A DNA stretch of 13,356 nt. Origin: Planctomycetota bacterium (GTDB lineage: Bacteria > Planctomycetota > UBA8742 > JACQVU01). Each line of letters starts with the position of its first letter. The first letter of the stretch is position 1. The DNA lies in NCBI GenBank assembly GCA_016209585.1, contig JACQVU010000421.1:1-13356 (forward strand). The letters run 5' to 3'. Positions 6,811-13,117 of the stretch are shown one piece after another. The position numbers and the translations under genes were made by a program. The notes beneath the pieces were generated by a model. That model was not told the DNA's origin, did not search any database, and saw only the letters and a program-made list of their open reading frames with translations.

Positions 6811-6839
6811 TCCCGGCCGGGTCGTTACAGCCTCGGCGC
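6811..6839 (+). repeat. 29-nt direct repeat, copy 1
   Basis: Matches 8715-8743 at 25 of 29 positions in the same orientation. It begins with the palindrome CCCGGCCGGG after a T and contains TACAGCCT. Read on the minus strand it can encode a short APRL-stop tail like that of the alpha/beta hydrolase, whose stop lies in copy 2. Confidence 0.5.
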
Positions 6840-6945
6840 CGCGACTCATCGTTTTTTCTGAACGCTCTCCCCGCCGATTCGTCAGTATACATGGCGCCGG
6901 TGGCGTCCCCCGGCGCGTTGGCGATCGTTCCTTCGCTCATATCTC

Positions 6946-6954
6946 AGGAGGTGA
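6946..6954 (+). promoter_or_regulatory. Strong ribosome binding site
   Basis: AGGAGGTGA matches the anti-Shine-Dalgarno sequence almost fully and sits 3 nt (GGAGG core 6 nt) before the ATG at 6958. It is the strongest RBS in the window and fixes the DUF4139 start, suggesting high translation. Confidence 0.8.
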
Positions 6955-6957
6955 ACC

Positions 6958-8541
6958 ATGATCTGGCAGGACGTTTCCCGGACGATGGTGGTCGCACTAC
7001 TGGTTTTCATGGCTTCGTCGCGCGCCGCTCCCGGCCAGGAGCAAGGCGCGCCAGAGCCGGCGAAGAAGCCGGCCGCGGAGTCGTCGGTCACCATCTACAA
7101 CGGCTTCGCCACGGTGCGGCAGACGGTGCCCATGAACCTCCACCAGGGGCTGAACACCGTCTCCTTCGCCGACATCACCGCGCAGGCCGACCCGGAGTCG
7201 GTCACGCTCCGCGACCCCGAAGGCAAGCGCCGCCTCGCGATTCGCGAGCAGAACTACCGCAACGACCCGCTGTCCGAGGGGCTGCTGCTGAGCCTCTTCG
7301 AGGGAGAGACCATCCAGTTCCGCGTCACCGAGAACAACCAGACCAAAGTCGTGCCCGGCAAGATCATCCGCAGCGGGTACGTGCCGGGCAGCGCTTACGC
7401 CCTCGGTCAGATACCAGTGCCAGAGTTTGATCGGTGGGGCAGGCCCTACACCCCGGCGATTCCCGCCCCCGGCGATACCCCCATCGTGGAAATGAACGAC
7501 GGCATTCGCTTCGGTCTCCCCGGCCAGCCGCTCTTCCCGTCGCTGAAAGACGACACGATTCTCAAGCCCACCATGCACTGGGTGATCGATACCGACGCCG
7601 CCGGCCCGGTCAACGCGGAACTGAGTTACCTCACCGACGGCATGGACTGGCACGCCGACTACAACTTCATCTCGCCCGAGAAGGAAGAGATCGCCGCCAT
7701 CACCGGCTGGATCACGCTCTCCAACACCACGGGCAAGCAGTTCACCGACGCGCGCATCAAGGTCATCGCCGGCGACGTGCGGCGGGTCACCCGGCCCCGC
7801 TACGACCGTCAAATGGTCTCACAGTCCTTGTCGGCGGCGGCCGGCGGGATGCAGCCTGGCGCGGCGGAGAAAACGTTCGACGAGTACCACCTCTACACGT
7901 TGACGCACCCCGCGACCATTCGGGGCAACGAGACGAAGCAGGTGGAGTTCGTGCGCGCGTCGAACGTGCGGACGACGCGCACCTACACCTACGACGCCAT
8001 GTTTGACTCTGACCAGCAGATCCAGCAGTACTGGCGTTTCAGCGGGCAACCGATCGCCGAGCAGCGCCTAGGAGCATCGGCGAACACCAAGGTGCGTATT
8101 TGGCGCGAGGCGGCCAACACGGAAGAGGACGGTCTGGGCATTCCGCTTCCCAAGGGGGCGATCCGCTTCTATCGGCGGGACGACGACGGGCGCGTCGAGT
8201 TCGTCGGGTCGAACACCATCGACCATACGCCGAAGAACGAACCCATCCGGGTGCCGACGGGCAACGCCTTCGATCTCGTGGGCGAACACAAGCAGACCGA
8301 CTTCAAGTATGACGCTACCGGGAAAACCATCACCGAATCGTTCGAGATCCGCCTGCGCAACCGGAAGGAAGCGCCGGTGACCATCACCGCCGTCGAGCAC
8401 CTCTTCCGCTGGAACAACTGGGAGATCATCGAAAAGTCGCAGGAATTCAAGAAAGTCGACGCCCGGACCATCGAGTTCCCCGCCGAAGTTCCGGCCGATG
8501 GAGAGAAGGTGATCACCTACACCGTGAAGTACACGTGGTGA
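6958..8541 (+). CDS. DUF4139-family exported protein
   Basis: A 527-residue protein with a signal peptide: a hydrophobic core MVVALLVFMA (about 10-19), then SSRAAPGQ with cleavage probably near 23-26. A linker rich in Pro, Glu and Lys leads to an N-terminal beta domain (44-86, VTIYNGFATVRQTVPMNL). The DUF4139 core follows: ILKPTMHWVI (201-210), ELSYLTDGMDWHADYNFI (221-238), TGWITLSNTTGKQFTDARI (249-267), IPLPKGAIRFYRRDD (395-409) and a terminal strand-rich block with HLFRWNNWEI (481-490). The function of this family is not established; it looks like a beta-sandwich surface or periplasmic protein, with no catalytic residues evident. It is monocistronic as far as can be seen, with the palindrome-rich dnaA spacer upstream and a periodic repeat downstream. 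The gene uses a somewhat less extreme GC codon set than its neighbours. Confidence 0.87.
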   Translation: MIWQDVSRTMVVALLVFMASSRAAPGQEQGAPEPAKKPAAESSVTIYNGFATVRQTVPMNLHQGLNTVSFADITAQADPESVTLRDPEGKRRLAIREQNYRNDPLSEGLLLSLFEGETIQFRVTENNQTKVVPGKIIRSGYVPGSAYALGQIPVPEFDRWGRPYTPAIPAPGDTPIVEMNDGIRFGLPGQPLFPSLKDDTILKPTMHWVIDTDAAGPVNAELSYLTDGMDWHADYNFISPEKEEIAAITGWITLSNTTGKQFTDARIKVIAGDVRRVTRPRYDRQMVSQSLSAAAGGMQPGAAEKTFDEYHLYTLTHPATIRGNETKQVEFVRASNVRTTRTYTYDAMFDSDQQIQQYWRFSGQPIAEQRLGASANTKVRIWREAANTEEDGLGIPLPKGAIRFYRRDDDGRVEFVGSNTIDHTPKNEPIRVPTGNAFDLVGEHKQTDFKYDATGKTITESFEIRLRNRKEAPVTITAVEHLFRWNNWEIIEKSQEFKKVDARTIEFPAEVPADGEKVITYTVKYTW

Positions 8542-8595
8542 GGAAGTAACCGTTCACCTCCCAGGGGGACCGCAGCGAGAGGCGAGGGGCGCGGA

Positions 8596-8681
8596 ATGGG
8601 ACCGATGGGACGACTGGGACGTATGGGCGCGGACCATCCCGTTGGTCCCATGCGTCTCATGGGTTCTATTCGTCCCGTCGC
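8596..8681 (+). repeat. 9-bp periodic inverted repeat between convergent genes
   Basis: The left arm has four tandem 9-mers (8596-8631): ATGGGACCG, ATGGGACGA, CTGGGACGT, ATGGGCGCG. The right arm has five 9-mers of the complementary kind (8637-8681): TCCCGTTGG, TCCCATGCG, TCTCATGGG, TTCTATTCG, TCCCGTCGC. The arms can fold on each other, with GGACCA/TGGTCC (8631-8636, 8643-8648) at the apex. It lies between the 3' ends of two convergent genes, so it may also act as a bidirectional terminator, though no T runs are present. Confidence 0.75.
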
Positions 8682-8714
8682 CCCAGACCGCTGACCCCCA
8701 TCCCCGCCCCCCGT

Positions 8715-8743
8715 TCCCGGCCGGGCGGCTACAGCCTTGGCGC
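8715..8743 (+). repeat. 29-nt direct repeat, copy 2
   Basis: Matches 6811-6839 at 25 of 29 positions. This copy covers the stop codon and last four codons of the minus-strand alpha/beta hydrolase, so it is partly coding here. The two copies bracket the DUF4139 gene about 1.9 kb apart. Confidence 0.5.
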
Positions 8744-9583
8744 GACGGGTTCGCCGGCCAGGAAGCGGCGCATGGCCAGGTTGAAGCGGTCGCGGCGGGA
8801 GATGAAGCAGCCGTGGCCGGAGCCTTGGAGGACGGTGTCGGCGATGCCCGGGAGGTTGTCGATAACCACGCTGTTGTGGGCCTCGGTCACCACCACGTCT
8901 TCGTCGCCGCGGATGAGGAAGGTCCGGGCGCGGATGCGCGGCAGCATGGGCACGAGGTTCAGGTCGCGGATGAAGTGCAAGCGCCGGATGAGCGTGCGGT
9001 AGGGCGTCGAGTAGAACTGCCGCTCGGTGAAACGGGCCTCCTCCGGCGTGCGTTCGTCCATCATGCCCGCCCGGCGGAATATCCGCGCGAACTGGCGGAA
9101 GGGCACGCGGTTGAACGGCAGTTTGTCGAAGGCCCAGATGAGCCGGCGAAGCACCTTCGACAGGTCGTACCGCGCGAACGTCGAGTGAAGCAGCAGATGC
9201 GCGCAGCGGTCGGCGTACTTGTCGGCGAAGCGCAGCGCGATGGTGCCGCCGAACGAACTGCCGAAGATGATGGCCCGCCCGATGCCCAGGTGGTCCAGCA
9301 GCCGCGCCAAGTCGTCGACCAGGTCATCGTGCTCGTAACGCCCGTCGCTCTCGTCCTGGTTCGGATCCCCACGGTAGTTGTAGCCGATCACCCGGTGGTC
9401 CGCGGCGAAGTGCTCGATGGTGTAGAAGTAGTAGTCGTAGGTGCCCGTCAGGCCGTGGATCACCACGAACGGCTCGCCCCGCCCCATGTCGCAATACCGC
9501 AGCAACCCGCCCGGAGTCTCCAGGAACTTCTCCACCTTCCCCGCGCAGAACCGCCGGAAATCATCCATCAGCATGGACGTCAC
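8729..9583 (-). CDS. Alpha/beta-fold hydrolase
   Basis: A 284-residue serine hydrolase of the alpha/beta fold. The oxyanion loop is HGLTG (43-47), the nucleophile elbow GSSFGG (108-113, nucleophile Ser110), the acid probably Asp229 in IRGDEDVVV, and the base His257 in GSGHGCF. A helical cap of about 75 residues lies between 140 and 215 (KVLRRLIWAFDKLPFNRVPF). There is no signal peptide, so it is probably cytoplasmic. The family includes esterases, lipases, peptidases and haloperoxidases, so the substrate is unknown. The start GTG at 9583 overlaps the upstream TGA (GTGA, 4 nt), implying coupling to the lipoprotein gene. ATG at 9574 or 9568 are alternatives and would change only a few residues. 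It converges on the DUF4139 gene. Confidence 0.85.
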   Translation of the reverse strand: MTSMLMDDFRRFCAGKVEKFLETPGGLLRYCDMGRGEPFVVIHGLTGTYDYYFYTIEHFAADHRVIGYNYRGDPNQDESDGRYEHDDLVDDLARLLDHLGIGRAIIFGSSFGGTIALRFADKYADRCAHLLLHSTFARYDLSKVLRRLIWAFDKLPFNRVPFRQFARIFRRAGMMDERTPEEARFTERQFYSTPYRTLIRRLHFIRDLNLVPMLPRIRARTFLIRGDEDVVVTEAHNSVVIDNLPGIADTVLQGSGHGCFISRRDRFNLAMRRFLAGEPVAPRL

Positions 9584-10707
9584 TTCCGCTCGCGGTGCTC
9601 CCGCGCCCAGGCGAGCAGCGCGCGCGCCGTGGGGTCATCGGGCATCAGAGGGTCCGCGCCGGTCAGCGGGAGCAAGACCTCCACCACTTCGTTTCCGTAG
9701 GCTCCCCGCGCGCAGTAGTAGATGGCGTTATCGGCGCCGCCCCTGCTCTCGCCTTCGGCTCCACCGGCGGCGCGGGACTTCTCGCCACCCACCGGCAGGG
9801 CGTGGAGAAAAAAGCCCCGCGCGGCGGCTTCCTCCATCGCGCGCCAGAACTCCTCGACGCCCAGCGACCGGAAGATCGGCTCCGGCGGGAAACCCCCCTC
9901 GGGCGCTGTCCCCGCGCCGACGTCGGCAGGCTCTTCCCCCTCCGCCCCCGCTCCCGCGGCGATTGGCTCCGTGACGTCGTGCTGGTAGCGCGCTCGGCCC
10001 TGGTCGAGCACCCACCAGTCGGCGGCGCGGATCGGACCCCTTTCGCCCTTGCCCGGCGCGAGCGTGGTCACCTTCAACTGCGCGAACCGAGTCTCCTCGA
10101 ACCGGGGCGGCGGCGACATCGCCACCTCCCTCGCCCGCGCCACCCACGCCGCCAGCGGCGAATCGGCCGCCGGCTCGCTTGGCATCGCGTGGGAGAACGT
10201 CCGCTTCCACTCGCCGCCGTGGCGCTCCTGGACCTTCACCTCGACCGACAACGCCATTCCCTCCGCCCGCGCCCCGCCCTCGCCGCCTCCGCCGCTCCCC
10301 TCGGAGCCGCCGGCGGGAACGACCGGCGGCGTCAGCAGCGGCGAGTAACCGGCCAAGGGGACCACGGCGCGACAAAAGCCAGTCTCCACGCCGCCGGTGA
10401 GCGTGCGCTCGGTGACGATCGCCTCCCCCCCTTCCTGCCAGAAGCGGGTCGTCCGGCGTTGTTGTTCACCCCCCGGAGCGGAGATCGCGCGCGTGATCAC
10501 CACCACCGACCTGGCGGGCAACCCCGGCCCCGGCGGGGAGACTTCCTTGTTCGTGAACTCGCGATCCGGCGCCGAGCGCGGCGGGGGAGGAAGCGGTGGA
10601 AGGTCATCGACGTTCAACACCTCGGTGCTGGCGCAACCCGCGCCGACGGCGAGAAAGAGCGCGAGGCGGGCAGCCTGGAACAAGTGGGGGCGAATGCCGT
10701 TGGTCAT
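9580..10707 (-). CDS. Putative lipoprotein, unknown function
   Basis: A 375-residue protein not matched to a named family. From the ATG at 10707 it has a basic N-terminus (GIRPH), a hydrophobic segment (about 11-23, AARLALFLAVGAG) and Cys25 in VGAGC, a near-fit to the lipobox. It is thus probably a lipid-anchored envelope protein. A proline-rich stretch (LPPLPPPPRSAP, 36-47) suggests a flexible spacer. The rest is of mixed composition, with Gly/Glu-rich low-complexity inserts at about 130-150 and 250-275, and an ordered region RSLGVEEFWRAMEEAAARGFF near 290. The frame stays open to an ATG at 10782, but that extension (many Arg) would bury the signal sequence. It is translationally coupled to the hydrolase downstream and divergent from the GH78-like gene. 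No strong RBS is visible. Confidence 0.7.
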   Translation of the reverse strand: MTNGIRPHLFQAARLALFLAVGAGCASTEVLNVDDLPPLPPPPRSAPDREFTNKEVSPPGPGLPARSVVVITRAISAPGGEQQRRTTRFWQEGGEAIVTERTLTGGVETGFCRAVVPLAGYSPLLTPPVVPAGGSEGSGGGGEGGARAEGMALSVEVKVQERHGGEWKRTFSHAMPSEPAADSPLAAWVARAREVAMSPPPRFEETRFAQLKVTTLAPGKGERGPIRAADWWVLDQGRARYQHDVTEPIAAGAGAEGEEPADVGAGTAPEGGFPPEPIFRSLGVEEFWRAMEEAAARGFFLHALPVGGEKSRAAGGAEGESRGGADNAIYYCARGAYGNEVVEVLLPLTGADPLMPDDPTARALLAWAREHRERK

Positions 10708-10720
10708 CGTTGACCGTTGC

Positions 10721-10748
10721 ACTCTACCACGGCCGGCGCGTCGTTCAA
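10721..10748 (-). promoter_or_regulatory. Weak candidate promoter for the lipoprotein unit
   Basis: On the minus strand TTGAAC (10748-10743) is followed after 16 nt by TAGAGT (10726-10721); each matches consensus at four of six positions. Transcription would begin only about 7 nt before the ATG at 10707, making a nearly leaderless mRNA, consistent with the lack of a clear ribosome binding site. Confidence 0.25.
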
Positions 10749-10773
10749 CCGGGGTCCGGGAGGCCGAAAACCC

Positions 10774-10801
10774 TTGAGACATTCTCCGGCCGCCCCATAA
10801 T
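10774..10801 (+). promoter_or_regulatory. Sigma70-type promoter for the GH78-like gene
   Basis: TTGAGA (10774-10779, five of six) is followed after 16 nt by CATAAT (10796-10801, five of six). Transcription would start near 10808, leaving a 5' UTR of about 105 nt before the ATG at 10913. Confidence 0.5.
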
Positions 10802-10912
10802 TGCGGGTGGCGGCCTTTCGGGGTTTCCCCGGTCGGCTGCCAGGCGGGGCGCGCGGGTGGCGCGCCCGCCTCCCCCGTCCGGCGACCCGAACCGCGCCTT
10901 GGCCGTCACGCC

Positions 10913-12865
10913 ATGAATCCCGAGCACCGCGCGCTCGTGGAGCGCCACCTCGTCGGGCCGCGGTCCCGCGTCATCCGGCCGGCGGGGGTCCATCGCGGGA
11001 AGTCGCGCGGGCGCACCTCCAACCCCCAGTACGCCATCGTCGACGACGCCTCCTACTGCCGCCTCCGCGGCGAGGAGGGCATCCGCGCGCGGCTGGTGGT
11101 CGACTTCGGCTTCCCGCTGCGCGGCCGGTGGCGGGTGCAGGTGTTGCGGTCCAGCGGGACGCCGCTGAGCGTGTCGGCGGCGGAGGCGCTGCGCTTCCTC
11201 GACGCCCCGCCGGGGGCGGCGAACGGAGGCGAGGCCCCGGGGGGAGCGCCGGGGGCGCAGGTGTTCACGCCGCCGAAGGAGGAAGCCGCGCTGATCCAGG
11301 CGCGGGAGACCTCGACGTTCCGGTACCTGGCGATCTCCACGGGAGGCGAGGGGTGGGCCGACATCCGCATGGTGGACGCCCAGGTGGAGGGGGAGATCAT
11401 GACGCCGGCCGACTTCTCGGGGGCGTTCTTTTGCGACGACGAAGAACTCACGCGCGCCTGGTACGCCGGCGCCTACACGGCCGCGCTCTGCCTGCGCGAC
11501 GTGCCGGGCGGCGTCACCGGGCGCTCCGTGCTCTCGGCCACCAGCCGGGGAGATCGGCCGCCTCGCGCGGCGGAGGCGCTGGCGGCGATGGAGACGCTGT
11601 TCGCGGTCTCGGCCCGGCGCGACGTGGTGCGTGACCTGCTGGTGTCACTGGAAGAGACGTTGCGCGAGCGGGGCGACCGGCCCGGGGCGGGAGGCGGATC
11701 GGGGGCTGGCGCGCCTCATGGCGAGGATGACGAAGATTCTCTCTGGTGGGTGGTGGCCGCGGCCAACTACTGCCATGAAACGGGCGACGCCGCGTTCCTG
11801 GATCGGGCGCTGCCGGCGGCCGAGGAGTTGACGCACCGTTGCATGGCCCGTGTCGGGCCGGGGGGCCTGTACGTGGCGGGCGCGCCGTGGCGCCGCGCCT
11901 GGTCGCCGGGGCGCAGGCGGGTGGGGGCGGTGACCTTCGCCAACGCGCTGTTGATCTGGGCGCTGCGCTCCCTGGCGAGCATGTGCCTGTGGGCGTGGCA
12001 GGAGGAGCGCTGGGCCAGCATCCGCGCGGTGGCGCGCAACCTGGCGCGGGCGGTGAACGAGCGCCTCTGGGACGACGACGCCGGCGCCTACGTGGAAAGC
12101 GACGCCGACCGCGCCCGCCACCCCCTGGACGCGAACATCTTCTGCCCGATGCTGGACGTGAGCCTCCCGCTGCACGCCGAGCGGGCGCTGTCGTACGTGC
12201 GCCGGACGATGCGCACCTCGTACGGCACGCTGTCGGAAGACGGCGACGACGCCGGGGCCGAGGCCGGCGCGGGGCGGGTCTGGCCCTTCCTGAACTCGTT
12301 CGAGGCCATGGCGCGGTTCCGCGCTGGAGCCTCGGAAGAGGCCTTCGACGTGATCGGCTGCTGCTGGCGCAACATGCTCCGGCGCGATCCCCAGTTCACC
12401 TTCTGGGAGTGGGTCGGCCCCGACGGCGGGCCGGAAGACGCCTCCACCGCCTGCGCCGGGGCGGCGGCGGCGGGGGTGACCATGCTGCTCTCCGACGAGG
12501 TGCTGGGGGTGACGCCGCTGGCGCCGGCCTATGAAGAGGTGCTGGTGCGGCCGCGCCCAGGCTGGTTGGCGCGGTGCGAGGGAACGCGGGGCACGGTGCG
12601 CGGGCCGGTGGAGGTGCATTTTGAGGCCGACGAGGAGGGCGGGGCGTCGGTGGTGCGGGTGCGCGCGCCGCGGGGCGTGAAGTGCTCGGTGGACCCCACC
12701 GGTATTCTCGAGGGGCGGGAGGCCGAGGTGGCGCTGTTCGTGGTCGGCGACGATGGCGAGCGCGTCGCGCTGCACACGCACGAGATCCGCGCCGGCGGGG
12801 CGAAACTGATCCCCATCGAGGCCGGGCCGGAGGCCCGGCTGGAAATCCGGTATCGGGATGAGTGA
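10913..12865 (+). CDS. GH78-like (alpha-L-rhamnosidase family) protein, active site apparently degenerate
   Basis: A 650-residue protein with no signal peptide. The layout is that of GH78 alpha-L-rhamnosidases: an N-terminal beta region (60-160, with STFRYLAIS), the family turn SGAFFCDDEELTRAWYAGAYT (169-189), an (alpha/alpha)6 barrel (about 190-540) and a C-terminal beta domain starting VLGVTPLAPAYEEVLVRPRPG (530-550). TFWEW (496-500) keeps the Glu usually taken as the general base (Glu499). The usual acid-bearing block after the CLRD turn (a D-P-x-R-D/E-R-x-G-W type motif) is replaced by DVPGGVTGRSVLSATSRGDR (196-215). The conserved His after WE (in S..H.W) is replaced by STACAG. It may therefore be inactive, altered or a binding protein. 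No signal peptide means a cytoplasmic location unless exported otherwise. The ATG at 10913 has no clear RBS. Confidence 0.7.
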   Translation: MNPEHRALVERHLVGPRSRVIRPAGVHRGKSRGRTSNPQYAIVDDASYCRLRGEEGIRARLVVDFGFPLRGRWRVQVLRSSGTPLSVSAAEALRFLDAPPGAANGGEAPGGAPGAQVFTPPKEEAALIQARETSTFRYLAISTGGEGWADIRMVDAQVEGEIMTPADFSGAFFCDDEELTRAWYAGAYTAALCLRDVPGGVTGRSVLSATSRGDRPPRAAEALAAMETLFAVSARRDVVRDLLVSLEETLRERGDRPGAGGGSGAGAPHGEDDEDSLWWVVAAANYCHETGDAAFLDRALPAAEELTHRCMARVGPGGLYVAGAPWRRAWSPGRRRVGAVTFANALLIWALRSLASMCLWAWQEERWASIRAVARNLARAVNERLWDDDAGAYVESDADRARHPLDANIFCPMLDVSLPLHAERALSYVRRTMRTSYGTLSEDGDDAGAEAGAGRVWPFLNSFEAMARFRAGASEEAFDVIGCCWRNMLRRDPQFTFWEWVGPDGGPEDASTACAGAAAAGVTMLLSDEVLGVTPLAPAYEEVLVRPRPGWLARCEGTRGTVRGPVEVHFEADEEGGASVVRVRAPRGVKCSVDPTGILEGREAEVALFVVGDDGERVALHTHEIRAGGAKLIPIEAGPEARLEIRYRDE

Positions 12866-12910
12866 GCGCCCGGCGGGGGGGGGCAGGGAGTAGTATAGAC
12901 TATGCACGAA

Positions 12911-12940
12911 GTCTTGTTTCGCCTCGCGAGGCGACAGGAC
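12911..12940 (+). repeat. Hairpin centred on a 16-bp perfect palindrome
   Basis: TCGCCTCG followed by CGAGGCGA (12919-12934) is a perfect palindrome. Outside it, GTCTTG (12911-12916) pairs with CAGGAC (12935-12940) with one G-U pair, across a 2-nt bulge (TT). It could be a terminator stem for the GH78-like gene or a protein-binding palindrome. Confidence 0.55.
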
Positions 12941-12951
12941 CGACTCACGCG

Positions 12952-12965
12952 GCGCGGCGCCGCGC
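12952..12965 (+). repeat. 14-bp perfect palindrome
   Basis: GCGCGGC followed by GCCGCGC is a perfect GC-only palindrome 17 nt after the previous hairpin. At this GC content short palindromes are expected now and then, so its meaning is uncertain. Confidence 0.35.
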
Positions 12966-13014
12966 TGTAGACCCGGTGTGTGGTCAGGTCGTGGGGCGGC
13001 TACCAGATTTTGGG

Positions 13015-13043
13015 TTGACCGGTTTCCTTCCGCCATGTAGACT
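13015..13043 (+). promoter_or_regulatory. Sigma70-type promoter for the last gene
   Basis: TTGACC (13015-13020, five of six) is followed after exactly 17 nt by TAGACT (13038-13043, four of six). Its upstream TGGGTTGAC context matches that of the dnaA promoter. Transcription would start near 13050, so the 7-bp tandem repeat falls in the 5' UTR. Confidence 0.5.
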
Positions 13044-13070
13044 CCGCTCGCGGTTAAGTTGGCGCCTATC

Positions 13071-13098
13071 CAGCACCCAGAACCGAGCACCCAGCACC
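13071..13098 (+). repeat. 7-bp tandem repeat, four units
   Basis: Units are CAGCACC, CAGAACC, GAGCACC and CAGCACC, at most one change each from the consensus CAGCACC. They end 19 nt before the ATG at 13118 and lie downstream of the predicted promoter. Confidence 0.65.
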
Positions 13099-13117
13099 TC
13101 TTCCCGGAACTAGACAC

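Larger units (their letters stand above)
6624..6957 (+). other. Intergenic region between dnaA and the DUF4139 gene
   Basis: This 334-nt spacer has no credible gene. In order it contains an 11-bp hairpin just after the dnaA stop, an 18-bp bulged hairpin, an A-rich patch with short repeats (6736-6809), a 29-nt sequence repeated beyond the next gene (6811-6839), and a strong ribosome binding site. A TATACA at 6886-6891 could be a -10 element, but no -35 was found. Confidence 0.6.
12866..13117 (+). other. Structured intergenic region before the last gene
   Basis: This 252-nt spacer has no credible gene. It holds a G9 run (12875-12883), an AT-rich TAGTATAGACTATGCA (12891-12906), two perfect palindromes (12919-12934 and 12952-12965), a promoter (13015-13043) and a 7-bp tandem repeat (13071-13098). 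Confidence 0.6.

Noticed and set aside
6813..6839. Remnant 3' end of a second hydrolase gene as an annotated pseudogene
   Set aside because: Only about six codons match before a stop in that frame; too short to annotate, so it is reported only as a repeat.
8596..8681. CRISPR array
   Set aside because: The unit is only 9 bp, with no spacers and with arms in opposite orientation.
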